Below, piece after piece: positions 37,069 to 46,407 of a DNA stretch of 59,872 bases. The notes below the pieces were generated by a model. The model saw only the letters and a program-made list of their open reading frames with translations. It was not told where the DNA came from and searched no databases. This DNA comes from Microvirga sp. (GTDB lineage Bacteria; Pseudomonadota; Alphaproteobacteria; Rhizobiales; Beijerinckiaceae). The DNA lies in the NCBI RefSeq assembly GCF_014699075.1, contig NZ_JACXAB010000024.1:1-59872 (forward strand). Direction: 5' to 3'. The translations under genes and the position numbers were made by a program. Each line of letters starts with the position of its first letter. Within the stretch, counting starts at the first letter, position 1.

Positions 37069-37500
37069 ATGATCCCGATCTCACCGCTCTGGAGCCGAGC
37101 ATCCCAAGCCGCATGTGCGACCCTGGAGGCAAGCCCCATCCATGTGCTCGTGGTTGAAGATGATCTCACGGTTCGCGCCGTGGCAGCCGAGGCCTTGGAG
37201 GAAGCCGGGTTCGTGGTTCTGATTGCTGCCAGTGCCGAAGAGGCCGAGATCATTCTCAGCCAGGAGATGATTGATGTCCTGTTTACGGACATCGATTTGG
37301 GTGGGCGCGACGGTTGTGACCTCGCCCATAGAGCGTTCAAAGCACAGCCTGATCTTCCGGTCGTTCTTGCTTCGGGCCGGTCACGGAGGTGTCACGCAGC
37401 GCGTATCCCCGTGGGTGCAGCGTTTCTCGCCAAGCCTTACCGTCTGTCGCATTTGATCGATGAAGTGCATCGTGCGGTACAGGGGGAATCAATTCCGTAG
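37069..37500 (+). CDS. Receiver-only response regulator
   Basis: A 143-residue CheY-like protein with no output domain. Acidic pair in HVLVVEDDLTVR (about 25-36), phosphoacceptor Asp in DVLFTDIDLGGRDG (about 69-82), switch Ser in VVLASGRSR and Lys in AFLAKPYRLSHLI. It should be phosphorylated by an unlinked histidine kinase and act by protein contact. The ATG at 37069 follows GGAAGGG. It stands alone; two similar proteins are encoded at 39680-40474. Confidence 0.9.
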   Translation: MIPISPLWSRASQAACATLEASPIHVLVVEDDLTVRAVAAEALEEAGFVVLIAASAEEAEIILSQEMIDVLFTDIDLGGRDGCDLAHRAFKAQPDLPVVLASGRSRRCHAARIPVGAAFLAKPYRLSHLIDEVHRAVQGESIP

Positions 37501-37560
37501 CCATTAGCCTCGGATCTCTATCAGCACGGCACGATCGCATTTCATCCAACGGAGATATCC

Positions 37561-37884
37561 ATGCGCTTTGCTCTCACGATGCTTGCCGCCTCCTTCCTTC
37601 TGGCTTCTCCTTGCATTGCTCAGGTACCAGGCGAGGTCGAGGCGTGCCGCCTGTCGGGCCTGGCGGCTCTCAAGGAACGGTCACCCTCGCTTGAGCACCT
37701 GACCTTCGACGTGGAGTCGCTGGCGATCTCAAAGGCAGACACTCGGGTCGAGGATACACCGATCAAGATGGTGGTCATGGGCGAGGCTTACCTTCAGCGC
37801 GAGAAAAGCGACAAGCCGAACCGTTTCGTGTGCCTCGTCAGCGACAAGGGCAAGGTCGTTCTCACCTTCTTTACCGAGCAGTAG
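37561..37884 (+). CDS. Small secreted protein of unknown function
   Basis: A 107-residue protein with a clear signal peptide (residues 1-20, SPCIAQ-V). The mature part has CRLSGLAALKERSPS, a strand-rich FDVESLAISKADTRVED, then RFVCLVSDKGKVVLTFF. Two Cys (about 29 and 93) may form a disulfide. I do not recognise a family. It starts 60 bases after the response-regulator stop, preceded by ACGGAGATATCC. Confidence 0.75.
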   Translation: MRFALTMLAASFLLASPCIAQVPGEVEACRLSGLAALKERSPSLEHLTFDVESLAISKADTRVEDTPIKMVVMGEAYLQREKSDKPNRFVCLVSDKGKVVLTFFTEQ

Positions 37885-37923
37885 TTCCAACCGTACGCGT
37901 CCGACCGCTCAGCGCCATGCCGG

Positions 37924-38454
37924 CTACCGGCGTGCCAGGACGATCTCGGAGGTCTGCTGGGTGGGGCCGCCGGGCGTGAGATTGTCCGCAACGGTAATGC
38001 GCAACGTGCCCTGACCATCGTTCCTGATGACCATAGCGGCCTGCTTGTCGCCATTGACTGGGCGGGGCCACTCGATCCTGAGATTCACGGCATCGCCGCT
38101 GCGGGTGCCTGTCAACTGAGCGGGACCGATCCGAGAGCCCGTGTAGGTGCCATGATAGGTGCCGGAGCGGGGATCGTAAGCGAGGTCAACACCGATCGGG
38201 CGAGTGAAGATGAGAGCGGCGCGGCAGGTTCCCTGCGCGCTGATCCGGTTTTCGGCCGGGCTTCCGGTGACGGAGCAGGTTACCTGCCGGGGCTGAGAAC
38301 TGCCCTCGCGCTGGACTTTGCCGGAACCGGACCAGGTGCCGCGAAAGCGCTCAAGAAAGTCGATCTCGGCGGCTTGAAGGGGATTGCACGTAAGCGCGGT
38401 GATAATGCACGACAGGGAGACGGCTGCGATCAGGTGGGGCGAGGCTGTGGTCAT
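37924..38454 (-). CDS. Secreted beta-rich protein of unknown function
   Basis: A 176-residue protein. The ATG at 38454 gives a signal peptide (ending at about NPLQAAE); longer frames run into the extensin-family gene, and ATG 38478 is an alternative. The mature part DFLERFRGTWSGSGKVQREG, ENRISAQGTCRAALIFTRP and YDPRSGTYHGTYTGSRIGPA looks like a lipocalin-type beta-barrel of about 145 residues with two Cys. The function is unknown. The 3' end faces the 37561 gene convergently. Confidence 0.7.
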   Translation of the reverse strand: MTTASPHLIAAVSLSCIITALTCNPLQAAEIDFLERFRGTWSGSGKVQREGSSQPRQVTCSVTGSPAENRISAQGTCRAALIFTRPIGVDLAYDPRSGTYHGTYTGSRIGPAQLTGTRSGDAVNLRIEWPRPVNGDKQAAMVIRNDGQGTLRITVADNLTPGGPTQQTSEIVLARR

Positions 38455-38545
38455 GCAAGCATTTCCCGTGATCTGCATCAACGCTAGGTCTCCGTGCGCG
38501 TTCCCAATACCGGCGAAGCAGGAATTGAGCCCGGACGGACTTCTT

Positions 38546-39289
38546 TCACTGGCAGATTCTGTAACGATCACTTGATCCGTGGCGTTCAATGTCGACGTGG
38601 AGATGATCGCCATGCGCCTCGTCCGAGCCCGGACCCAGGATCGTCGTGAACCAGCCGCAGGCAGCGGTCCTAAGCGCCGCAAGTGCCGGATCCGGCGCGG
38701 CGCCGGCGTCCGGCCTGACCCGCAGAGTCACTCCGTTGGCGAACTCGAAGCCGGAAATGTCGATGGCAAGCCCTTCTGCGTGGGACGAAAGCTTACCTGT
38801 TGTTGCACCATTCCGGTTGCGGCATTCGAAGCCGGGGCCGGTCCGGACAGCCTTGAGTTCCGTGTCCTTGATGCCGGCCACCAGGGGAGCGACCAGATCT
38901 CCCATCCAGTGCCCGAGTTGATCGGCAAAGCGGCAGGCCAGGATAGGCTCGTCCGTCAGGCGAACCGAGGATCCCTGCCGGGATGGCACCGGAACCGCCC
39001 TCAGCCGAACCGGGGCTTCGATCCGGCAGCGATCATCCGAACTTGGAGGCTGCTCCGCCGTCTCGATGTCAAAGCCCGCCGCTTTGAGTGCAGTTAGGCA
39101 CATGGCGGGATCGGTTTGAGACGGTGCCGCAGCCTCGGTTAGGGGCTTCTCGGCTTGGGGAGCAGGCGTCTGTGCGGGAACGGCAGCATCACGGGGTCGC
39201 GGCGGGGGCAGAGGTGGATCCGGTTGGCCCGCTACAGTGCTGCTCCACAGCATAACCATTATCGCCAGTGCCTGTCGGTTCTTCACCAT
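38546..39289 (-). CDS. Extensin-family secreted protein (PF06904)
   Basis: A 247-residue exported protein. A signal peptide (about residues 1-21) is followed by a Pro-rich linker (PPLPPPRPRD, PAQTPAPQ) that probably spans the cell wall. The extensin-like domain covers about residues 62-247: MCLTALKAAGFDIE, GPGFECRNRNGATTGKLSSH, AEGLAIDISGFEFANG, AACGWFTTILGPGSDEAHGD and HLHVDIERHG. The His/Asp pattern SHAEGLAIDI...GDHLHVD resembles D,D-peptidase-type metal sites, so a role in peptidoglycan is plausible but unproven. Four to five Cys may pair. Confidence 0.9.
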   Translation of the reverse strand: MVKNRQALAIMVMLWSSTVAGQPDPPLPPPRPRDAAVPAQTPAPQAEKPLTEAAAPSQTDPAMCLTALKAAGFDIETAEQPPSSDDRCRIEAPVRLRAVPVPSRQGSSVRLTDEPILACRFADQLGHWMGDLVAPLVAGIKDTELKAVRTGPGFECRNRNGATTGKLSSHAEGLAIDISGFEFANGVTLRVRPDAGAAPDPALAALRTAACGWFTTILGPGSDEAHGDHLHVDIERHGSSDRYRICQ

Positions 39290-39501
39290 GCTCTCGCCTT
39301 GCTCTCAGAAGCAACGCAACGGTCACGCTTAGGGTTCAACCGATGCAGATTATTGCCGGGCTTCTGCAACAGATGGAAGGCGTTGTTTCTGCCGCTACGC
39401 TGAAACCGGCTCGAGAGCTGACAGTTGCCCTGACTAACGTATGTTGGCCTGACGCTCATGGTGCTGCGGCAGGCTGACGGGACAATCCAGGGAGAAAGCC
39501 G

Positions 39502-39699
39502 ATGCCTCACGACGCCTCAGGCGACGTGCGCCTGCCCCATGTCGCTGACGTTTGCCCGGACGTCGCGACCTTCATGATCGCCAGAGCCTTCGCCGAGGTC
39601 TATCGCGATGTGCTTGTAGAACCTGTTCCTGAACCGCTCGCGGCAATTCTGCGGCAGATGGGCAGCAGTGAGGACCAATATGACCATGATGCAGCCTGA
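39502..39699 (+). CDS. Small NepR-like protein
   Basis: A 65-residue protein after a strong CAGGGAGAAAGCCG site. The segment MIARAFAEVYRDVLVEPVPE, continuing PLAAILRQM, follows the pattern of NepR anti-sigma proteins (LR..YddVv.epvPdrf..LL..L). NepR binds the EcfG sigma factor and is released by phosphorylated PhyR in the alphaproteobacterial general stress response. The usual partners are absent here: the neighbouring regulators are receiver-only. It overlaps the next gene by 20 bases, so they are translated together. Either a divergent NepR paralogue or a chance likeness. Confidence 0.5.
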   Translation: MPHDASGDVRLPHVADVCPDVATFMIARAFAEVYRDVLVEPVPEPLAAILRQMGSSEDQYDHDAA

Positions 39700-40078
39700 G
39701 GCGCATATCGCCCTGATCGTCGAGGACGATCCCGATGTTCGGGAACTCGCTGCGGCGCTGCTGGAGGAAACGACGCTCGACGTCGTGGAGGTTGAGAATG
39801 CTGAAGCAGCGCTGCATTGCCTCCAGGATCGGGGAGGGGAAGTGGCGATGATCTTTGCCGATATTCGCCTGCCCGGCACGATGGATGGCGTACAGCTTGC
39901 AAGGGCAGCCTGCACCCTATGGCCTACGATCCGGATCGTTCTGACGTCCGGTGCCGCAAGTGATCGGCCGGACGCATTGCCGGACTCCGTCACCTTCATA
40001 CCGAAGCCGTGGCGCGGCCTCGACGTGCTGGTCGAGGCGGACAAGGCCATACGCGAACCGCAGCCGCCGGTGGCCTGA
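39680..40078 (+). CDS. Receiver-only response regulator 1 of an in-frame pair
   Basis: A 132-residue CheY-like protein. The ATG at 39680 has GTGAGGACCAAT upstream and overlaps the NepR-like gene. IALIVEDDPDVRELAAALLE holds the acidic pair, AMIFADIRLPGTMDGVQLAR the phospho-Asp, IVLTSGAAS the switch residue and FIPKPWRGLDVLV the Lys. Its TGA (40076-40078) is in the same frame as the next receiver, with no further stop between them. Phosphotransfer to an unknown partner is expected. Confidence 0.9.
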   Translation: MTMMQPEAHIALIVEDDPDVRELAAALLEETTLDVVEVENAEAALHCLQDRGGEVAMIFADIRLPGTMDGVQLARAACTLWPTIRIVLTSGAASDRPDALPDSVTFIPKPWRGLDVLVEADKAIREPQPPVA

Positions 40079-40474
40079 ATAAGACCCTCTGAATCCATCA
40101 GGCCAACCGTTGTCCTCCTGGTTGAGGACGAGCCATTGGTACGGATGACTGCCGCCGATGACCTGGATGACGCCGGCTTCCGGGTGTTGGAGGCCAAGAA
40201 CGCCGACGAGGCGCTGGTGGTGCTTGAGGCGCACTCTGACGAGGTACAGGTGCTGTTCGCGGATGTGAACATGCCGGGATCAATGGACGGCATGGCCTTG
40301 GCCGAGCGTGTCTACCAGCGCTGGCCGCATGTGCTGCTGCTGATCTCATCCGGCTACGCCCGACCGCATCCAGACGAGATCCCGGATCATGGCCGTTTCG
40401 TGCCCAAGCCGTATCGCGGTGAGACTCTCGTCCGGCGTATCACGGAGATGATGCGGACGCCGCGGCGATCGTAA
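40079..40474 (+). CDS. Receiver domain 2, in frame after a TGA and without a standard start codon
   Basis: The frame that follows the TGA of the previous gene encodes a full receiver domain: VVLLVEDEPLVRMTAADDLD (acidic pair), VLFADVNMPGSMDGMALAER (phospho-Asp), LLLISSGYARPH and FVPKPYRGETLVRR. No ATG, GTG or TTG precedes the acidic pair; the first TTG (40136) would cut it off. Possible starts are ATA 40079, ATC 40097 or CTG 40115/40118, or read-through of the TGA to give a double-receiver protein. It may also be a fusion split by a recent stop. The coordinates give the open frame, not a proven start. Confidence 0.6.
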   Translation: MRPSESIRPTVVLLVEDEPLVRMTAADDLDDAGFRVLEAKNADEALVVLEAHSDEVQVLFADVNMPGSMDGMALAERVYQRWPHVLLLISSGYARPHPDEIPDHGRFVPKPYRGETLVRRITEMMRTPRRS

Positions 40475-40513
40475 GGTTCGGAAGGGCGTTTGCCTGTGGT
40501 GTGACGGAGATCC

Positions 40514-41314
40514 TCACCGACGGTTCAACACCAAGCTTCTCGTCGTGAGCGCATCACCCGTCGCGGCAAAGGCTGCCGTGTTGTCGAAGATGCACCAAGT
40601 TTCGACCCCCGCTGCGGCATCGCTCGCAATCCTCTCGGCAATGGCGGCGAGATATTCCGGTGTGTAGGCAGAGTAGTAGATCCTGGGAGAGCCGTGCAGG
40701 CGATAGTACGATAGGCTACGCCAGCCACCTGGCTCGTCCGCGCCTGACACCGGGGCCGGATCGGCTGCCACCCGGGCAATCCGAAGCTCGTCGAGCAGGC
40801 CCTCGACGTCCGGCGTGAACCAGGAGGCATGGCGCGGCTCGCAAACAAGGGGGCCTCCGACGCGGCCTCGCAACCCGCTCAGGAAGGTGTCAGCAACACC
40901 AACTTCGAACCTCAAGCTTGGAGGCAGTTGAACCAGCAGTGGACCCAGCTTGGGTCCGAGGCCGCTCACCTCCGACAGGAAGCAATCCAGCAGGCCATTA
41001 GTGTCGTTGAGACGGAGCTCGTGGGTGATGGCCTTCGGGACCTTCACGGCAAAGCGGAAACTCTCCGGCACCGACGCGGCCCAGCGCTCATAGGTGGTCG
41101 TTCGATGGGGGCGATAGAACGAGGAGTTGATTTCGACCGCGTTGAGGACGGCACTGTAGCGCTCCAGGTGGGATCCCGTGAGTGGAAAAGGGGCTGCGTG
41201 CTCCTTCGGAACGCTCCAGGCGGCCGTGCCGATCCGGACCATGGGAGTGGCTCCGTCTGTGATGGTACCGAGCCTGCGGGGCCTCGGGTGATCGGGATCA
41301 TAAATGTCGTCCAT
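40514..41314 (-). CDS. DUF72 family protein (YecE-like)
   Basis: A 266-residue TIM-barrel-like protein of the DUF72 family. RIGTAAWSVPKEHAAPFP, HLERYSAVLNAVEINSSFYR, TYERWAASVPESFRFAVKVP, GPLLVQLPPSLRF, CEPRHASWF and the late YYRLHGSPRIYYSAYTP are the family blocks; the last, with ETWCIFDNTAAFAATGDAL, closes the barrel. The function is unknown in the family, although a link with DNA repair or nucleic acid metabolism has been suggested from context. GAGAGG lies three bases before the ATG. It is on the same strand as the mutasome genes but 317 bases away. Confidence 0.9.
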   Translation of the reverse strand: MDDIYDPDHPRPRRLGTITDGATPMVRIGTAAWSVPKEHAAPFPLTGSHLERYSAVLNAVEINSSFYRPHRTTTYERWAASVPESFRFAVKVPKAITHELRLNDTNGLLDCFLSEVSGLGPKLGPLLVQLPPSLRFEVGVADTFLSGLRGRVGGPLVCEPRHASWFTPDVEGLLDELRIARVAADPAPVSGADEPGGWRSLSYYRLHGSPRIYYSAYTPEYLAAIAERIASDAAAGVETWCIFDNTAAFAATGDALTTRSLVLNRR

Positions 41315-41631
41315 ATCCTCTCATCGATAAAGCTAACTTCCGTTCCGCCTTGATGGGGTTCATGGACAGCCCTTGATCGGTCGAACGGCCTTGCCGTGCC
41401 AACGCCGTCTGCCGAAAGGGCGTTCCGCCCATAGACCAATCCCCACAGACCAATACATTGAAACGCTAGCCACGAGCTTGCTTCCGACCTGGGCCGGAAG
41501 GTCGCCCTATGCTGAGATCATCATTTCAAACGTCACGAAATTGTTCGTGCATTTCGGCTCAGGAGATACGTCTTGGCCTTGCTTGGGGTCGCGGTCATCA
41601 ACGGGCGGCGCTAGGCAGAACAGAGACGTCG
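41315..41631. other. Intergenic stretch between DUF72 and dnaE2
   Basis: About 317 bases with no credible frame. No GTTC-N7-GTTC LexA box was found here, so the DUF72 gene is not obviously in the SOS regulon. Confidence 0.4.
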
Positions 41632-44600
41632 CTATTTGAAATCACGGGTAGCCACCTTGATCGCCGGGACGCTCTCTCGAGCTTTCTCAGGGACGGCCGA
41701 GAAAGCTGCCGTCTCCGCCGATCCGATCCTCAGCCTGTCCCGGGTGCCGATCTTACTCTCGTCCCCGCGTCCGTACCTCAGACGTAACTCGCCGTCTCGG
41801 TCCGCAACTGAGCGCAGGAGGTCCGAGAGGTCGAGAAAGTGCTCGGCAATAAGGTGAGTGACGCCGCCTTCGCGCTGAAGCCGTCCCCGGCAGCCGATCA
41901 TCCCGGACGAGAGGATCAGCCGCCGGTGCTTCTCGAACACAGTCGACCAGATCACGAGATTGGCGACATCAGTCTCGTCCTCGATCGTCATGAAGGTCAC
42001 GCCCTTGGCCGAGCCAGGCTTCTGGCGCACAAGGACGAGGCCAGCCACGGTAACCCGCCGCCCGTCCCGAACTCGGTGTAGATCCTCGCAGGATCTGATC
42101 CGGCGTTCGGTCAACTCCTGTCTCAGGAAGGAAACGGGATGCCGGCGCAAGGTCAGGCCTTTCGAGCGGTAGTCCTCGACAACCTCCCTTCCTTCGGTCA
42201 TCGGGACGAGCTCGACCTCCTGCTCATCAACTTCCGGTCTGATCATCCGGTCTCGCTCATCGGCGGCCGCGAACAGCGGCATGACCTCGTCCGAGAGGCC
42301 CTCGATGGTCCAGAGCGCGTCGCGTCGGTTGACGCCAAGAGAGCCGTAGGCGTCGCCTTCGGCCAGATGCTTCAGCGCTTTGACCGATATCCCGGCGCGA
42401 CGCCAGAGATCCTCGATGGAGGCGAATGGCTGCTCGGTGCGGATAATCGGGATCAGTCCGCCATCCCCATTGGAGAGGCCATGCACCATCCTGAGACCGA
42501 GGCGGATGGCAAAGCGCCGAGGGTTTCGGGTCTGCTCCAGGGTACAGTCCCAGCGCGAGTGGTTGACGTCGACGGGACGCACCTCGATCCCATGAGCCTG
42601 CGCGTCCCGCACCAGTTGGGCGGGTGCATAGAAGCCCATCGGTTGCGAGTTCAGGATCGCGCAGCAGAACACGTCCGGATGGTGGCACTTCATCCAGGAC
42701 GACGCATAGGCAATCTTGGCGAAGCTAGCCGCATGGCTCTCCGGAAAGCCGTAGGAGCCGAAGCCCTCGAGCTGCTTGAAGGTGCGCTCGGCAAAGGCCG
42801 CGTCGTAACCACGTGCGACCATGCCCGTGATCAGCTGCTCACGGAATCTGGACACGCCAGCCGTGAACTTGAAGGTCGCCATGGCACGGCGGAGCTGGTC
42901 GGCTTCGGACGGCGTAAACCCGGCGCACTCGATGGCCACCCGCATGGCCTGCTCCTGGAACAGCGGTACCCCCAGCGTCTTCTCCAACACGCGCCTGAGT
43001 TCGGGTCGCGGGTATTCGACCTCTTCGCGCTTTTCTCGCCGGCGCAGATAGGGATGCACCATGTCGCCCTGGATCGGGCCGGGGCGGACGATCGCCACCT
43101 GGATGACGATGTCGTAGAAGGTCTTCGGCTTCAGCCGCGGCAGCATCGCCATCTGGGCGCGGCTCTCGATCTGGAACGTGCCCACCGTATCTGCCTTCTG
43201 GATCATGGCGTAGGTTGCCTTGTCCTCACCCGGGATCGTGGCGATGTCGTAACTCTCACCCTTGTGCTCGCGCAGGAGATCGAAGGCACGCCGCATGCAG
43301 CCCAGCATGCCAAGACCCAGCACATCGACCTTCATGAACTTCAAGGTGTCGATGTCGTTCTTGTCCCATTCGATGACCTGACGATTCTCCATCGCGGCTG
43401 GCTCGATAGGGACCAAATCGTCGAGCCGATCCTGCGTGAGCACGAAGCCGCCCGGGTGCTGGGAGAGATGGCGCGGCGCCCCAATAAGCTCGGAAGCCAA
43501 TTCCAGCGTCATCCGCAGGCGCGGATCGTCGAGGTTGAGGTTGAGCTCCTTGGCTTCCTTGTCGGAGACACCATCATTGCCCCAACCCCAGACGAGGCCG
43601 GCCAGTCCCGCCGTCACATCCTCGGGAACACCGAGGGCCTTGCCAACCTCGCGCACGGCGCCCCGGGCGCGGTAGCAGGAGACGACAGCGGTTAGTGCCG
43701 CCCTGTGCCGGTCATAGGTGTCATAGATCCACTGGATCACCTCCTCGCGGCGCTCATGCTCGAAATCGACATCGATGTCCGGCGGTTCGCGTCTTTCCTG
43801 CGAGACAAAGCGCTCAAAGAGCAGGTCGTGCTCGGTCGGGTTGATCGAGGTGATGCCGAGCACGAAGCAGACGGCGGAGTTCGCGGCCGAACCGCGTCCC
43901 TGGCATAGGATGCCACGCTCCTTGGCGAAGGAGACGATGGCATGGACCGTGAGGAAGTAAGAGGCGTAGTCGAGTTCCTCGATCAGCCGCAGTTCATGGC
44001 GACAAGTGGCGGCAACTACATCGGGGATGCCTTCGGGGTACCTGCGTCGCGCCCCCTCCCAGGTCAGGCGCTCCAGCTTCTCCTGCGCCGTCTCGCCATC
44101 TTCTGTCTCGGACGGGTACTGGTAGCGCAGCTCGTCGAGCGAGAAAGTGCAGCGGTCGAGGACTTCGCGAACGCGCCGGAACGCCTCGGGATGGAGCTCG
44201 AACAGCCGCTCCATCTCGGCGGGGTCCTTGAGGTAGCGGTCGGCATGACGCTCTAGCCTGTAGCCGGCCTCGTCGATGGTGCAGCCCTCCCGAATACAGG
44301 AGACGACGTCCTGCAAGCGGCGGCGGTCGGAATGGTGGTAGAGCACGTCGCCCATAGCGATGGTCGGCACCCGGGCGGCGTGCGACGCCTGCTCGATAGC
44401 ATGCAGGCGCAGGTGCTCGTTGGGGGCAAAGCGCCGGATCAGCGCCATGTAGGCGCGGTTGCCGAAAGTACTTTTGAGACGTGCAAGGTTTTGGTCGAGG
44501 ACGGCGTCTGCTTCATCGCCCAGCAGAATGGCAATGAGCCCCTCGCTCCAGGCGACCACATCATCCCAGACAAGATGGCACCGGCCCTTGCCGCCACGGC

Positions 44601-44886
44601 TCTTGCCAAGGCTGAGCAGCCGGCACAGCCTGGAATAGGCAGCGCGATCCGTTGGATAGACCAGGAGAGACGTGCCGTCGGTCAGATCAAGCCGGCATCC
44701 GACCACAAGGCGGACGCCTGTGTCCCGGGAGGCCTCGTAGGAACGCACAATGCCGGCCAGAGAGTTGCGGTCGGTGATGCCGAGTGCCGTGATGCCGAGG
44801 AGCTTGGCCTGCTCGAACAGCTCCAGCGGGCTTGAGGCACCGCACAGGAACGAGAAGTGGGTCGTGACCTGGAGCTCTGCGTACAT
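41632..44886 (-). CDS. dnaE2: Error-prone DNA polymerase III alpha subunit (DnaE2/ImuC)
   Basis: A 1084-residue C-family DNA polymerase that makes the lesion bypass and mutations in the ImuABC mutasome. The PHP domain is at the N-terminus ([35 protein letters not shown]). The catalytic Asp pair is in [18 protein letters not shown], with [12 protein letters not shown] supplying the third acid. The late OB-fold ([20 protein letters not shown], then [16 protein letters not shown]) is present. The length and the lack of a beta-clamp-rich C-terminal extension fit DnaE2 rather than DnaE1. It starts 18 bases after imuB. Confidence 0.95.
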   Translation of the reverse strand: MYAELQVTTHFSFLCGASSPLELFEQAKLLGITALGITDRNSLAGIVRSYEASRDTGVRLVVGCRLDLTDGTSLLVYPTDRAAYSRLCRLLSLGKSRGGKGRCHLVWDDVVAWSEGLIAILLGDEADAVLDQNLARLKSTFGNRAYMALIRRFAPNEHLRLHAIEQASHAARVPTIAMGDVLYHHSDRRRLQDVVSCIREGCTIDEAGYRLERHADRYLKDPAEMERLFELHPEAFRRVREVLDRCTFSLDELRYQYPSETEDGETAQEKLERLTWEGARRRYPEGIPDVVAATCRHELRLIEELDYASYFLTVHAIVSFAKERGILCQGRGSAANSAVCFVLGITSINPTEHDLLFERFVSQERREPPDIDVDFEHERREEVIQWIYDTYDRHRAALTAVVSCYRARGAVREVGKALGVPEDVTAGLAGLVWGWGNDGVSDKEAKELNLNLDDPRLRMTLELASELIGAPRHLSQHPGGFVLTQDRLDDLVPIEPAAMENRQVIEWDKNDIDTLKFMKVDVLGLGMLGCMRRAFDLLREHKGESYDIATIPGEDKATYAMIQKADTVGTFQIESRAQMAMLPRLKPKTFYDIVIQVAIVRPGPIQGDMVHPYLRRREKREEVEYPRPELRRVLEKTLGVPLFQEQAMRVAIECAGFTPSEADQLRRAMATFKFTAGVSRFREQLITGMVARGYDAAFAERTFKQLEGFGSYGFPESHAASFAKIAYASSWMKCHHPDVFCCAILNSQPMGFYAPAQLVRDAQAHGIEVRPVDVNHSRWDCTLEQTRNPRRFAIRLGLRMVHGLSNGDGGLIPIIRTEQPFASIEDLWRRAGISVKALKHLAEGDAYGSLGVNRRDALWTIEGLSDEVMPLFAAADERDRMIRPEVDEQEVELVPMTEGREVVEDYRSKGLTLRRHPVSFLRQELTERRIRSCEDLHRVRDGRRVTVAGLVLVRQKPGSAKGVTFMTIEDETDVANLVIWSTVFEKHRRLILSSGMIGCRGRLQREGGVTHLIAEHFLDLSDLLRSVADRDGELRLRYGRGDESKIGTRDRLRIGSAETAAFSAVPEKARESVPAIKVATRDFK

Positions 44887-44904
44887 GGGAGAGATAATCC
44901 TCTG

Positions 44905-46407
44905 TCAGGAGAAGAAGCCGTGCATCCACCAGCGTCCGCCCTCCGCAGTGGGCGCATCGCGGAAGATCCAGAAGCGACCACCTTGTTCGGTCTCGACGCG
45001 ATAATAGTCTCGGGCCGCCAAGCCCTTGTCGCCGTTCCACCACTCCGACGTGATGCGCTCCGGCCCATCGGCCTTGGCGACATTGTGCCGGACCTTGCGC
45101 CAGACGAAGAAGCGGGGCGGGTGATCCGGCAGTAGGGCCGTTGCCACCACGGGCTCAGGCGGATCGAGCAGGCGCGTGGGCCGTGGTAGATTCTCGGGCC
45201 AGACCGAGCCCGTCGGCGGTGCAAGGGCCGGGATCCGGCGCGCCATCCGTTCGGGGACGAGGCTTTGGACGGGTGCGAGGCGATACACCTTCCTCATGCC
45301 GATGCGGGCACCAAGCCGATCAACAAGCTGGCCCATGTCCGCCTCGCTGGCGCCCTCCTCGCCAAGGTCACGAACTTGAGTTTGCGTCTCCGCGAGCGGC
45401 TCGACCTTACTCGCAATCAGGACGATCTCCTCGATGCCGAAGCCAGGATCGATGCTTTGCAGCCGCTCGTCGAAAAGCTTCGCGAGATGCGCCGCATCCC
45501 TGTTGGCTTTGGCCGTGCCAACCCGCAGGCAGACGCTCTTCTGATCGACGCGCTGGAACAGCAGGTCGAGACGGCGCACACCTTCACCACGGCGCTCCAG
45601 TTGCCGGCACAGATCCTTGGCAAGGCGCAGCAGCACGCTTTTGAGGTCCTCAAGCCGACCGATGGGCTCCGCGAAGGCACGAGACGCCGTCGGTGTTTCC
45701 TTGGGGATCAGCGGCGTGATCGGTTCGAACGCATGACCCAGCGCCTGATCGAGACGCAGCGCGACGTCACGCCCAAAGCGCCGGACGAGAGGGGCCCGCG
45801 GCATGGCGGCCAATTGACCGACCCGCTCGATGCCTAGCTTGTGCAGGGCAGTGAGCTTGTCGGCGGCAATGCGCAAACCGCGGATCGACAGGGTTGCCAC
45901 GGCATCTACGGTGCGGCCCGTCGGTACGACACCGGCGGCTCCGTAGCGAGCCACTGCCCAAGCCGCCCCCGGGGCATCGGCGACCGCCGCTCTAGCGACG
46001 ATGCCCTGTCGGGTCAGACGGCTGGTCAAATCAGCGAGAAGCTCTTCCTCGCTGCCAAAGAGATGCGCCACGCCGGCGATATCGATCCAGAGACCGTCTG
46101 GAGGGTCAGCCGCCACCACGGGCGAGTAGCCGATCGCCCAGCGGGTCAGCTCCCGCAAAGATGCCTCGTCCTCGTCCGGCGCGGCTTCAACCACATGCAG
46201 GTTCGGCACCAGGGCCTGTGCCTGGGCAAGTGCCATGCCGACATGCAGCCCTGTCTCCTGTGCAGCCGCGCAGGCGGCACGGACGACACGGCGTGATCCG
46301 ACCGTGTGGACGGTCACGAGTGGCTCATGACGCGGCGGCCCGCTGGTCCGCCGCCTGATCCGATCGGTCGGCCAAGTCGGCAGGTAGAGCGAGACGACCC
46401 TTCGCAT
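44905..46407 (-). CDS. imuB: Inactive Y-family polymerase-like protein ImuB
   Basis: A 500-residue Y-family-like protein started at the ATG at 46407 (MRRVVSLYLPTWPTDRIRR); the longer frame to 46446 would overlap imuA more deeply. The catalytic acidic residues of Y polymerases are replaced by YLPTWPTDR at the start, as in known ImuB. GLHVGMALAQAQALVPNLHV, WIDIAGVAHLFGSEEELLAD and the fingers GIERVGQLAAMPRAPLVRRF are recognisable. ImuB is the hub that links ImuA, DnaE2 and the beta clamp. It overlaps imuA by 83 bases. Confidence 0.93.
   Translation of the reverse strand: MRRVVSLYLPTWPTDRIRRRTSGPPRHEPLVTVHTVGSRRVVRAACAAAQETGLHVGMALAQAQALVPNLHVVEAAPDEDEASLRELTRWAIGYSPVVAADPPDGLWIDIAGVAHLFGSEEELLADLTSRLTRQGIVARAAVADAPGAAWAVARYGAAGVVPTGRTVDAVATLSIRGLRIAADKLTALHKLGIERVGQLAAMPRAPLVRRFGRDVALRLDQALGHAFEPITPLIPKETPTASRAFAEPIGRLEDLKSVLLRLAKDLCRQLERRGEGVRRLDLLFQRVDQKSVCLRVGTAKANRDAAHLAKLFDERLQSIDPGFGIEEIVLIASKVEPLAETQTQVRDLGEEGASEADMGQLVDRLGARIGMRKVYRLAPVQSLVPERMARRIPALAPPTGSVWPENLPRPTRLLDPPEPVVATALLPDHPPRFFVWRKVRHNVAKADGPERITSEWWNGDKGLAARDYYRVETEQGGRFWIFRDAPTAEGGRWWMHGFFS

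Noticed and set aside
40136..40474. TTG 40136 as the start of the second receiver
   Set aside because: It would remove beta-strand 1 and the acidic pair needed for phosphorylation, so it cannot be the functional start.
42139..43695. 518-codon plus-strand frame inside dnaE2
   Set aside because: Antisense of DnaE2 with no domain; high GC makes such long shadows common.
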